From NCBI RefSeq assembly GCF_017308975.1, contig NZ_JADWPD010000040.1, positions 1 through 64,000 of the forward strand: a stretch of 64,000 bases of DNA. Direction: 5' to 3'. The notes below the pieces were generated by a model. The model was not told where the DNA came from. It ran no database searches and saw only the letters and a program-made list of their open reading frames with translations. Below are positions 50,329 to 58,112 of the stretch, in pieces. Position 1 is the first letter of the stretch. Each line of letters opens with the position of its first letter. The position numbers were made by a program, and so were the translations under genes. Source of the stretch: Amycolatopsis sp. MtRt-6 (GTDB lineage Bacteria; Actinomycetota; Actinomycetes; Mycobacteriales; Pseudonocardiaceae).

Positions 50329-52020
50329 TCAGTCCGGCAGCGTGATCGGCGCGAGGTCCGCGAAGCCGTCACCCGGGCCCGGATTCGCCGGATCGGTGGA
50401 ACCGCCGAAGTGGTGCAGCACGCCCCACACGGCGTTCAGCGCGGTCTGGACCGCGCCCTCGGCCCAGCCCGCCGTCCACGAAATGTCGTCGCCCGCCAGG
50501 AACAGGCCCCGGTACTCCCGGGGCAGCTCGTCCTGCACGAAGTGCGTGAACAGCCGCTGCTGGTAGCGGTAGTGGCCGGGCAGGTTCGCCTTGAACGCGC
50601 CCATGAAGTGCGGTTCGGCCTCCCACGACACGGTCACCGGGTCGCCGATGATGTGCCGCCGGACGTCGACACCGGGGTAGATCTCGCGCAGCGACTGCAG
50701 CATCACCTCGACGCGCTCGTTCACCGAGAGCGGCAGCCACTTCAGCGAGTCGTCGGCCCACGTGTAGGACAGGCAGATCACCGCGGGCTTGGCCGGGTCG
50801 TCGCCGAGCAGGTACGTGCCGCGGGGCATCCGGTCGGTGAGCGTCATGCTCAGCGCGTCGCGGCCGGTCACCGGATCGCGGTCCAGCCAGAACGGGCGGT
50901 CGATCGGCACGAACACCTTCGACGACGCCATGTAGTGCGTGCGCTCGATCGCCGTCCAGTGGTCGATCGGGAACAGCGCTTCGTCGCACTCGATGTTCGA
51001 CAGCAGCATCCAGCTCTGCGCGGTGAACACCGCCGCCGGGAACGTCCGGATGTGGCCGCGCGCGTCCGTCACGGTGATGTTGCCGGGTGCCGTCCGGTGC
51101 AGGCGCGCGACGCCGGGCTGCGGCCGGCCGCCGTGCAGCGTGCTCAGGCTCGTGCCGGCCGGCCAGAAAGCGGTGTCTGCCGGGGTGTGCTCCCACAGCC
51201 GCAGCGGGAGCTGCCTGCTGCCGCCGACGATGCTGCGGTGCTCGTCGTCGGCTCCGGTGTAGACGACGCGCAGGATCTCCAGGATGGAGTTGGGGAAGTC
51301 GGTGTCCCAGCCGCCGGTGCCGAAGCCGACCTGGCCGAAGATCTCGCGGTGGCGGAAGGAGGCGAAGGCGGGGGAGTCGCAGAGGAAGCCGTAGAACGTC
51401 TGGTTGTCCAGCCGCGGGACCAGGTCGTTCCACAGCCGCTTGATCGTCTTCGCGTCGCGGTCGCGGATCGCCGTCTGCATCTCGGCGAAACAGGCGTGCT
51501 CGGCCAGCGTCCGGTCCCAGGCCGCGGCGACTTCGCGGAAGACGGCGGGCAGGTCTTCGGGCGTGCGCGCGTAGTGGCTCTGTCCCTTGAGGTCGACGAC
51601 CGTGCTCGGCGTCCCCGGGGCGAGGGGGTTCGGGAACGGCGTCGTCTCCAGGCCGACCTTGTCGATGTAGTGGAACAGCGCGGTCGACGCGGGCGGGAAG
51701 CGCATCGCGCCCATCTCGGCGACGACGTCGTCCGGGCAGCCGGGGAACCGCACGGTGCGCAGCCGGCCGCCGATCTCGGCGATTTCGTACACCACCGGCC
51801 GCAGGCCCAGCTTCATCAGCTCGTACGCGGTGACGATGCCGGAGAGGCCGCCGCCGATCACGGCGACCTCGGTGCCGTGCCGCTCGGCGGGCACCGAGCC
51901 CAGGCCGGCCGGGTGGGCGAGGTAGTCGTCGTAGGCGAACGGGAAGTCGGGGCCGAACATCGTGATCGGCCGGCCGGCCGGTTCGTCGTGGTGGAGCGCG
52001 GTCGGAACGGCGGAGGTCAT
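50329..52020 (-). CDS. davB: L-lysine 2-monooxygenase (flavin amine oxidase family)
   Basis: A 563-residue FAD enzyme matching DavB of Pseudomonas putida along its length: ITMFGPDFPFAYDDYLAHPA, then AVIGGGLSGIVTAYELMK (FAD motif, about 54-70), GGRLRTV, EMGAMRFPPAST, FGQVGFGTGGWDTDFPNSIL, SLSTLHGG and the C-terminal AGDDISWTAGWAEGAVQTA. DavB oxidatively decarboxylates lysine to 5-aminopentanamide. Related enzymes use phenylalanine or tryptophan, so the substrate should be tested, but the next gene being a DavA-like amidase and a permease completing the set make lysine most likely. ATG overlaps the DavA stop by four bases. Confidence 0.9.
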   Translation of the reverse strand: MTSAVPTALHHDEPAGRPITMFGPDFPFAYDDYLAHPAGLGSVPAERHGTEVAVIGGGLSGIVTAYELMKLGLRPVVYEIAEIGGRLRTVRFPGCPDDVVAEMGAMRFPPASTALFHYIDKVGLETTPFPNPLAPGTPSTVVDLKGQSHYARTPEDLPAVFREVAAAWDRTLAEHACFAEMQTAIRDRDAKTIKRLWNDLVPRLDNQTFYGFLCDSPAFASFRHREIFGQVGFGTGGWDTDFPNSILEILRVVYTGADDEHRSIVGGSRQLPLRLWEHTPADTAFWPAGTSLSTLHGGRPQPGVARLHRTAPGNITVTDARGHIRTFPAAVFTAQSWMLLSNIECDEALFPIDHWTAIERTHYMASSKVFVPIDRPFWLDRDPVTGRDALSMTLTDRMPRGTYLLGDDPAKPAVICLSYTWADDSLKWLPLSVNERVEVMLQSLREIYPGVDVRRHIIGDPVTVSWEAEPHFMGAFKANLPGHYRYQQRLFTHFVQDELPREYRGLFLAGDDISWTAGWAEGAVQTALNAVWGVLHHFGGSTDPANPGPGDGFADLAPITLPD

Positions 52021-52760
52021 GCGGTGGTTCCTCGGTACAGATCGGGCCGTCGGTCGGCCAGGTGGGTGTTCTCCAGGCGGGACGCGGTCAGCGCCGCCCG
52101 CGTGACGTCGGCGGTGATCACCCCGGGCCCGGCACCGGCGCGGGCCAGTACCTCGCCGGTCGGGGCCACGACGCAGGACCGCCCGCAGTAGGTCAGGTCC
52201 CGCTCGGTGTCGCAGCGGTTCGCGTAGGCGACGAACAGCTGGCTTTCGTAGGCCCGCGCGGGCACGAGCGTGTCGGCGACCAGCTCGTACGGGCTCATCA
52301 GCGCGGTCGGCACGACCAGCAGTTCGGTGCCGGCGAGCGCGTGCGCGCGGACCAGCTCGGGGAACTCGACGTCGTAGCAGATGAGCAGCCCGATCCGGAC
52401 GCCGCCGAGGTCGGCCTGCACCACGGCTTCGTCGCCGGGGGTGAACCAGGCTTTGTCGAGGTCGCCGAAGAGGTGCGTCTTGCGGTAGTTGGCGAGCCGG
52501 TTGCCGGTCGCGTCGACGAGCTGGACGCTGTTGTAGACGTGCTCGCCGTCGGTTTCCGGGTAGCCGTACACCAGCGCGGTGCCGGTTTCGACGGCCAGCG
52601 CGGACATCCGGGCCGCGGTGGGGCCGTCGGCGGGTTCGGCGAGTTCGTGCGTGCGCGCGCCGATGTGGTAGCCGGTGGTGATCATCTCCGCCGTGACGAC
52701 GAGGTCGGCGTCGATCCGGGGCAGGTCGGCGAGCGGTCCCTGGTGGATGGCGACCCTCAT
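52017..52760 (-). CDS. davA: 5-aminopentanamidase-like carbon-nitrogen hydrolase
   Basis: A 247-residue nitrilase-superfamily amidase. The Glu-Lys-Cys triad is visible: Glu25 in VVTAEMITTGYHIG, Lys94 in NYRKTHLFGD, Cys128 in LLICYDVEFPE. YGYPE, YNSVQL and VPARAYESQLFVAYANR also match DavA, which hydrolyses 5-aminopentanamide to 5-aminovalerate. Compared with DavA as I recall it, about 15 residues (the first helix) are missing between QGPL and the catalytic Glu, an odd deletion in an otherwise well-conserved protein. Overlaps both neighbours by ATGA. Confidence 0.85.
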   Translation of the reverse strand: MRVAIHQGPLADLPRIDADLVVTAEMITTGYHIGARTHELAEPADGPTAARMSALAVETGTALVYGYPETDGEHVYNSVQLVDATGNRLANYRKTHLFGDLDKAWFTPGDEAVVQADLGGVRIGLLICYDVEFPELVRAHALAGTELLVVPTALMSPYELVADTLVPARAYESQLFVAYANRCDTERDLTYCGRSCVVAPTGEVLARAGAGPGVITADVTRAALTASRLENTHLADRRPDLYRGTTA

Positions 52761-54148
52761 GCCAGCCTCGACTTCCGGATCCCGTAGCCGAAGTAGATCA
52801 GCAGGCCGACCACCATCCAGGCGCCGAAGACCAGCCACGTGGCGCCGTCGAGGCTGAGCATCATGTACGCGCAGCAGAGCACGCCCAGGATCGGCGTGAC
52901 CGGCGAGAACGGGACGCGGAACGTCCGCGGCCGGTCGGGCTGGCTGCGGCGCAGGACCAGCACGGCGACGTTGACCAGCCCGAACGCGAACAGCGTCCCG
53001 ATGCTGGTGGCGTCGGCGAGCTTCCCGAGCGGGATGAAGGCGGCCAGGACCGCGACGAAGGCCGAGACCACGAGGGTGTTGATCCGCGGCGAGCCGGTCT
53101 TGGCGTCCACTTTGGACAGCGCGGCCGGGACGAGGCCGTCGCGCGACATCGCGAACAGGATGCGCGTCTGTCCGTAGAGGACGGTCAGCACGACACTGGA
53201 GATCGCCACGATCGCGCCCACGGCCAGCAGCCCGGCCCAGAACGGGTTGTCCGAGACGACGTCGAGCACGTGCGAGAGCGCCGCTTCCTGGCCGTCGAAC
53301 TTCTGCCACGGCAGCGCGCCGACCGCGGCCACGGCGACCAGGCAGTACAGCACGGTGACGATGCCGAGCGAGAGCAGGATCGCCCGCGGCAGGTCACGTT
53401 GCGGGTTCTTCGCCTCCTCGCCGGCGGTCGAGGCCGCGTCGAAACCGATGTAGGAGAAGAACAGCTTGGCCCCGCCCGCGCTCAGCCCGGCCAGCCCGAG
53501 TGGCAGGAACGGCGTGAAGTTCTTCGCCTGCACCGCGCTGAACGCGATGGCGCAGAACAGCACCAGCGTGCCGATCTTGATGACGACCATGACCGCGTTG
53601 GCCCGCGCGCTCTCCTTCGCCCCGGACAGCAGCAGGACCATGGCGAGGACCACGACGAGGATGGCGGGCACGTTGACGACGCCGCCCGAGCCGGGTGGCC
53701 GGCTCAGCGCGTCCGGGATGGCGAAGCCGAAGGCCAGCCGCAGCAGTTCGTTGAGGTACTGGCCCCAGCCGACGGCGACGGAGGCGACCGAGACGCCGTA
53801 TTCGAGCACCAGGCACCACCCGCAGACCCAGGCGACGAGCTCGCCGAGCGTGGCGTAGGTGTAGGAATAGGACGAGCCGGACAGCGGGATCATCCCGGCC
53901 AGTTCGGCGTAGGACAGTGCCGAGAACAACGCCGTGACGCCGGCGAGCACGAACGAGAGCACCACGGCCGGGCCGGCCACCGGGACGGCTTCGCCGAGCA
54001 CGACGAAGATGCCGCTGCCGAGCGTCGCGCCGATACTGAGCATGGTGAGCTGCCCGAGGCCGAGCGACCGCTTCAACGTGCCATGATCACCTTCGGCGAC
54101 CAGGTCGGCGACCGGTTTCCGCCGCACCGCCGCGGCTCGCAAAGTCAT
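52757..54148 (-). CDS. APC-family amino acid permease (probable lysine transporter)
   Basis: A 463-residue permease with about twelve membrane segments, of the cationic amino acid transporter branch of the APC superfamily. TMLSIGATLGSGIFVVLGEA (first helix and substrate loop), YAELAGMIPLSGSSYSY, FFSYIGFDAASTAGEEAKNPQRDLPRA (in parts) and TRILFAMSRDGLVP are family blocks. It precedes the DavA/DavB-like genes with a four-base overlap, so lysine uptake is inferred. ATG 54148 is preferred to an upstream ATG because the extra residues overlap the promoter. Confidence 0.88.
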   Translation of the reverse strand: MTLRAAAVRRKPVADLVAEGDHGTLKRSLGLGQLTMLSIGATLGSGIFVVLGEAVPVAGPAVVLSFVLAGVTALFSALSYAELAGMIPLSGSSYSYTYATLGELVAWVCGWCLVLEYGVSVASVAVGWGQYLNELLRLAFGFAIPDALSRPPGSGGVVNVPAILVVVLAMVLLLSGAKESARANAVMVVIKIGTLVLFCAIAFSAVQAKNFTPFLPLGLAGLSAGGAKLFFSYIGFDAASTAGEEAKNPQRDLPRAILLSLGIVTVLYCLVAVAAVGALPWQKFDGQEAALSHVLDVVSDNPFWAGLLAVGAIVAISSVVLTVLYGQTRILFAMSRDGLVPAALSKVDAKTGSPRINTLVVSAFVAVLAAFIPLGKLADATSIGTLFAFGLVNVAVLVLRRSQPDRPRTFRVPFSPVTPILGVLCCAYMMLSLDGATWLVFGAWMVVGLLIYFGYGIRKSRLA

Positions 54149-54206
54149 GCCGACGACGGTAACGGTCGTTTCCGGAGCGCAAAACACGAGGACGTTGCGC
54201 GTACAG

Positions 54207-54226
54207 ATGAATCACAGGTGATTCAT
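54207..54226. promoter_or_regulatory. 20-bp palindromic operator upstream of the lysine operon
   Basis: ATGAATCAC-AG-GTGATTCAT: two perfect 9-base half-sites around a 2-base centre, starting 58 bp upstream of the permease ATG. It is AT-rich against its surroundings and of the size and symmetry bound by TetR-type repressors. Confidence 0.7.
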
Positions 54227-54365
54227 TGCACAGGACCGTCGGATCCTGGCGATTCGTTCCGCAGTGGATTTTGCTTCGCCCGGGGTTGTCGGATCCGGGC
54301 TGAGCTGTTCGTGGAGTGGGTGAGCGGCCGCCACGAGGGCGCCGCCGGAACCCCAGGGGATGCCG

Positions 54366-55190
54366 ATGACGCACGTCGCCCGCCGCATGTACGACCTGGT
54401 CGAGCCGATCGGCCTGGTGCCCTACTACGCCGACGAGTCGGACGAGGCGCTGCTGGCGCTGGGCCTGCGCAACGTGTGGGACGCCTACTTCGCCGGCCGG
54501 GCCGCGCCCTTCGGCCGTTCGGTCCCGGCGGAGGTCGTCCACGCGATCTTCTACAACTTCGCCCCGGGCGAGGTGGCCCGCCACATCCCCCGCGTCTGGG
54601 AGCTGACGACGCCCGAAGCGGCGCTGGCCGCCCGTGAGCGGGGCTGCGTCGCGGGCATGCGCCGGATCCTCGGCGACCTGGCCGGCGACCCGGCGATCGC
54701 CCGAGCCGGCGACCTCCTGCTGAAGGCGGCGACGAGCGCCCCGGTGACGGGCCGTCCGCTCTACGCGGCCCTGCGCGCGCTCCCGGTGCCGCGGGAGCCG
54801 GTGGCCCGGCTGTGGCACGCGGCGACCCTGCTGCGCGAGCACCGCGGCGACGGCCACACCGCCGCGTTGCTGACCGAGGGCATCGGCGGGACGGAGGCCC
54901 ACGTGCTGCACGCCCTGTCCGTCGACCTGCCCGCGGAGAAGTTCGGCCGGGTCTGGCACCTCCCGGCCGCGCAGCTGGACGCGGTCATCGACGGCATGCG
55001 CGCCCGCGGCCTGGTCGGCCCGGACGGCTGGCTCACGCCCGACGGCCGAGCCGCGAAGGAGCGCGTCGAGGCCCTGACCGACCGCCTCGCCGAGCCGCCG
55101 TACTCCGCCCTGACCCCCACCGAGCTGGATCACCTCATCGCCGACCTCACCCCGATCTCGGCCGCCTTCCGCACGACCTTCCCGATGTAG
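54366..55190 (+). CDS. SCO6745-family protein
   Basis: A 274-residue protein (MTHVARRMYDLVEPIGLVPYYADES in part) of an actinobacterial family named after Streptomyces SCO6745. It is all-helical by appearance with repeated helix-turn-helix-like stretches (EKFGRVWHLPAAQLDAVIDGMRARGLV, TPDGRAAKERVEALTDRLAEPPYSAL in parts), so it is sometimes labelled MarR-like; the function is not established. AGGGG at 54355-54359 is spaced for the ATG at 54366 and too close to the in-frame ATG at 54360, so the second is preferred. The third 21-bp repeat array begins nine bases after the stop. Confidence 0.75.
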   Translation: MTHVARRMYDLVEPIGLVPYYADESDEALLALGLRNVWDAYFAGRAAPFGRSVPAEVVHAIFYNFAPGEVARHIPRVWELTTPEAALAARERGCVAGMRRILGDLAGDPAIARAGDLLLKAATSAPVTGRPLYAALRALPVPREPVARLWHAATLLREHRGDGHTAALLTEGIGGTEAHVLHALSVDLPAEKFGRVWHLPAAQLDAVIDGMRARGLVGPDGWLTPDGRAAKERVEALTDRLAEPPYSALTPTELDHLIADLTPISAAFRTTFPM

Positions 55191-55199
55191 CCGCCACCC

Positions 55200-55347
55200 G
55201 TGATCCGAAAGGCATCAAGCGTGATCAGCGGGGCATCACGCGTGATCCGGGAGGCATCACGCCGATGCCCCGCCAGTCACGCGTGATGCCCGCCCAATCA
55301 CGCGAGATGCCCCTCCAGTCACGGGTGATGCCCCGCGGATCACGCTG
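55200..55347. repeat. 21-bp repeat array with orientation switch (locus C of three)
   Basis: Three units at 55200, 55221 and 55242 read GTGATC(C/A) ... GGCATCA(C/A)GC with exact 21-base period. From about 55263 four more units read in the opposite sense (GATGCCCCGCCAGTCACGCG and relatives, 55264-55347). The array is therefore roughly palindromic as a whole. It fills the space between two convergent genes and includes the stop codon of the histidine kinase (55340). Confidence 0.9.
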
Positions 55348-56638
55348 GGGTGGTGGGGTCGGCGGCCGGGAGGAGGAGGGTGAACGTCGGTGGGTGGGGG
55401 CGGCTGAGCCGGAGGCGGCCGCCTTCGGCCTCGGCGAGACTGCGGGCCAGGCGCAGGCCGATGCCGTGGCCGCTGGGCGTCGTCGCGAACGGGTCCGTCT
55501 CGCCGAGGTCCGGGCCTTCGTCGGCGACGTCGATGGCGAGCGCGTCGCCGGCGTCGCGGGCCAGGACCGTGACCGTGCCGCGGCCGTGCGTCGCCGCGTT
55601 GTCCAGCAGCACGCCGAGCACCTGCCGGACCGCCGCGGCCGCCACGCGCGCCGGAGGCGGTTCCTCCCGGAGGATCCGCACCGTCCGCCCCTGCGGCCCG
55701 AGCAGCGCCTCGCCGGACTGCCGGACCTCGTCGAGGAGCGCGTCCAGGTCCAGCTCGGCCCGGGGCGCCCGGCGTTCGCGGCCGAGCGCCAGGAGATCCT
55801 CGATGGTGCGTTCCAGCCGGTCGGCCGACGCGATGCCGGCGCGGATGGCCGCGTACGGGTCCGCCGCCGGTGTCTCCAGCGCGGCTTCGAGCTGCAGGCG
55901 CAGCCCGGTCAGCGGCGTGCGCAACTGGTGGGACGCCTCCGCGGAGAACGCCCGCTCGCGCTCCAGGGTCTCGCCGATCCGGGCCGCCGTGGCGTCCAGC
56001 GTCTCGCCGACCTGGTCGATCTCGGGGATGCCCGGGCGGGGCGACCGGGCGGTGAAGTCGCCGTCGCCGAGCCGTTCGGCCGCGGCGGCCAGCTGTTCCA
56101 GCGGCCGGACCAGCCGCGTGGTGAACCGCCGGGCCAGCAGCCAGCTCACCCCGGTCGTCGCGACCGCGAGCCCGGCCATGCCGACCCAGGTCAGGATGAT
56201 CCGCAGCTTCAGCTCGGCCAGCGGCTGCGCGGCGCGGACCACGCCGGTCACCCGGGGGCCGCTGACCACCGGCACCGCCAGCGCGATTTCGTCGCCTTCG
56301 CGGCCGATGACGACGTCCGTCGTGGCCTTGGCCGCCTCCAGCTCGACCGGGCCGCCGACGGCGGGCCCGTGCCCGGCGAGCAGCCGCCCGTCCGGGGCGT
56401 AGATCCCGACCTCGCCCGCGGTTTCGTCGTCCTCCTCGTCGAGCGGGGGCACCGTCGGCCGCCGCCCGGCGTTCAGATCTCCCGACACGGCGAGCGCGGC
56501 GGCGTCCGCGGCCCGCTCCAGGTCGCCCTTCGCGTCGTCGTGGTAGTACTGCCACACCGCGAAGCCCAGCGGCAGCGCGAACAACAGGGTCGCGACCAGG
56601 GCCGCCAGCACCGTCAGCGAGGTGATCTTGCGGCGCAC
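55340..56638 (-). CDS. OmpR-type sensor histidine kinase
   Basis: A 432-residue kinase: one N-terminal membrane helix (about 6-30), an extracytoplasmic domain of about 120 residues, a second helix (about 150-172), HAMP (RLVRPLEQLAAAAERLGDGDF), HisKA with AEASHQLRTPLTGLRLQLEA (His near 248), and HATPase with LLDNAATHGRG (N box) and GHGIGLRLARSLAEAEGG (G box). GTG at 56638 is two bases after the response-regulator stop, so the pair is translationally coupled. The signal is not known. Confidence 0.9.
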   Translation of the reverse strand: MRRKITSLTVLAALVATLLFALPLGFAVWQYYHDDAKGDLERAADAAALAVSGDLNAGRRPTVPPLDEEDDETAGEVGIYAPDGRLLAGHGPAVGGPVELEAAKATTDVVIGREGDEIALAVPVVSGPRVTGVVRAAQPLAELKLRIILTWVGMAGLAVATTGVSWLLARRFTTRLVRPLEQLAAAAERLGDGDFTARSPRPGIPEIDQVGETLDATAARIGETLERERAFSAEASHQLRTPLTGLRLQLEAALETPAADPYAAIRAGIASADRLERTIEDLLALGRERRAPRAELDLDALLDEVRQSGEALLGPQGRTVRILREEPPPARVAAAAVRQVLGVLLDNAATHGRGTVTVLARDAGDALAIDVADEGPDLGETDPFATTPSGHGIGLRLARSLAEAEGGRLRLSRPHPPTFTLLLPAADPTTPA

Positions 56639-56640
56639 GG

Positions 56641-57351
56641 CTACCCTTCGGCGGCGGTGCGGGCCGGGTCTTCCAGCCGGTAGCCGTGCCCGCGCAGGGT
56701 GGCGATCCGCGGCACCTCGTCGTCGGGTCCGGCGGCCGCGGTGAGCTTGCGGCGCACCGCCGCGATGTGCACGTCGAGCGTCTTCGTCGAGCCGTACCAG
56801 TGCGCGTCCCAGACCTCGGACATCAGCGTCTCGCGGCTGACCGCGACGCCGGGCTGCTCGGCGAGCCGGGCCAGCAGGTCGAACTCCTTGGCGCGCAGGA
56901 CCACCTCGCGCCCGCCCAGGGTGGCGCGGCGGCCGGCGATGTCGACGGTCAGCCCGCCGATGGTCACCGGTGGCCGGGCCCCGGCCGGCCCGCCGCGCCG
57001 CAGGTGCGCCCGCACCCTGGCCAGCAGCTCGCCCAGCCGGATCGGCTTGGTGAGGTAGTCGTCGGCACCGGCGTCGAGGCCGACGACGACGTCCATTTCC
57101 TCCTGCCGTGCGGTGAGGATCACCAGCACCGCGGCGGGCAGCGCGGCCCGCAGCCGGCGGCAGACCTCGACGCCGTCGAGGTCGGGCAGGCCGAGGTCGA
57201 GCAGCACGAGGTCGAATTCGCCGGGTTCGGCGGCGCGCAGGGCCGCCCGCCCGTCGCGGGCCCAGCACACCTGGTGACCGTGCAGTCGCAGGGTCGATTC
57301 GAGCACGCTGCCGATCGCCGCGTCGTCTTCCACCACCAGCAGGTTCGGCAT
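56641..57351 (-). CDS. OmpR/PhoB-family response regulator
   Basis: A 236-residue response regulator: VVEDD (acidic pocket), phospho-acceptor Asp in LVLLDLGLPDLDG (about residue 51), LTAR and YLTKPI, then a winged-helix output domain (LRAKEFDLLARLAEQPGVAV, TLDVHIAAVRRKL, RGHGYRLE). Cognate to the histidine kinase that follows. ATG at 57351 (MPNLLVVEDD). Confidence 0.93.
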   Translation of the reverse strand: MPNLLVVEDDAAIGSVLESTLRLHGHQVCWARDGRAALRAAEPGEFDLVLLDLGLPDLDGVEVCRRLRAALPAAVLVILTARQEEMDVVVGLDAGADDYLTKPIRLGELLARVRAHLRRGGPAGARPPVTIGGLTVDIAGRRATLGGREVVLRAKEFDLLARLAEQPGVAVSRETLMSEVWDAHWYGSTKTLDVHIAAVRRKLTAAAGPDDEVPRIATLRGHGYRLEDPARTAAEG

Positions 57352-57398
57352 GCCGGGAAGCCTAACCAACATCCCGCCGCGCGCCGGGTGACTGTGGC

Positions 57399-58061
57399 CT
57401 ATTCCGTCCGCGTGCCGAGTCCGATCTGCGATATCCGCAGTGAAGCGGCGGCGAGGGCTTCGGTGAACGCAGCGACTTCGCCGGGCCCGAACCGGCTGCT
57501 GGGCCCGGTGACGGCGAGGGCGGCGAGCAGCCGCCCGTCGCCGTCGTGCACCGGCGTCGCGACGCTGGACGCGCCGGCCTCCGGCTCGCCGTGGGCGACC
57601 GCGGCGCCCTCGGTGCCGTCGAGGACGCGCCCGGCGGCTCCGAACCCGAGCGGCAGCTCGTCGCCGACGCGGCCGACGTGCCGGATGGCCAGCGGGCCCT
57701 CCTGCTGGGCCACGCACACCAGCACGGAGGTGCTGCGCACGTAGAGGTTCACCGTCTCCCGGCACTCCCGCGCCAGGTCGCGCAGCACCTGCCGGACCGG
57801 CTCGGGCAGCCGCCAAGCCGTGTTCGCCAGCTGCGCCCACCGCAGCATCCCGGGCCCGACGGTGAACCGCCCGTCGGGCCGCGCCCAGAGCAGGCCGCGC
57901 TGTTCGCAGGTGCTGACCAGCCGCAGCACGGTCGTCTTCGCCAGGCCGCTGGCCGTGGTGAGGTCCTTGACCGCCCAGGTCGGGCGGTGTTCGGTGAAGA
58001 GGGCGAGCAGGTCGAACGCGCGGAGCACGCTCCGGACCGATCCGTCTTCGTCTGTCTTCAT
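57399..58061 (-). CDS. IclR-family transcriptional regulator
   Basis: A 220-residue IclR-type regulator: N-terminal winged helix (SVLRAFDLLALFTEHRPTWAVKDL in part, SGLAKTTVLRLVSTCEQRGLL, about 8-60) and C-terminal effector domain (ETVNLYVRSTSVLVCVAQQEG, HVGRVGDELPLGFGAAGRV). The domain is about 30 residues shorter than usual. It follows the isomerase/DUF993 operon but is separated by a strong inverted repeat, so it is probably a separate unit. ATG at 58061. Confidence 0.88.
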   Translation of the reverse strand: MKTDEDGSVRSVLRAFDLLALFTEHRPTWAVKDLTTASGLAKTTVLRLVSTCEQRGLLWARPDGRFTVGPGMLRWAQLANTAWRLPEPVRQVLRDLARECRETVNLYVRSTSVLVCVAQQEGPLAIRHVGRVGDELPLGFGAAGRVLDGTEGAAVAHGEPEAGASSVATPVHDGDGRLLAALAVTGPSSRFGPGEVAAFTEALAAASLRISQIGLGTRTE

Positions 58062-58070
58062 GAGCGACCC

Positions 58071-58110
58071 CCGTCCGCCTGATGGATCCAGCGTACCGCC
58101 AGGCGGACGG
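58071..58110 (-). terminator. 11-bp inverted repeat between isomerase and iclR-type genes
   Basis: CCGTCCGCCTG (58071-58081) and CAGGCGGACGG (58100-58110) with an 18-base loop. It begins two bases after the isomerase stop and ends 9 bp before the IclR start. Terminator by position; an IclR autoregulatory operator is also possible. Confidence 0.6.
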
Positions 58111-58112
58111 CT

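Noticed and set aside
50329..52760. Indole-3-acetic acid pathway (tryptophan 2-monooxygenase plus indoleacetamide hydrolase)
   Set aside because: The monooxygenase matches lysine 2-monooxygenase through long blocks, and the amidase belongs to the nitrilase superfamily like DavA, not to the amidase-signature family of IaaH. Substrate test would still be decisive.
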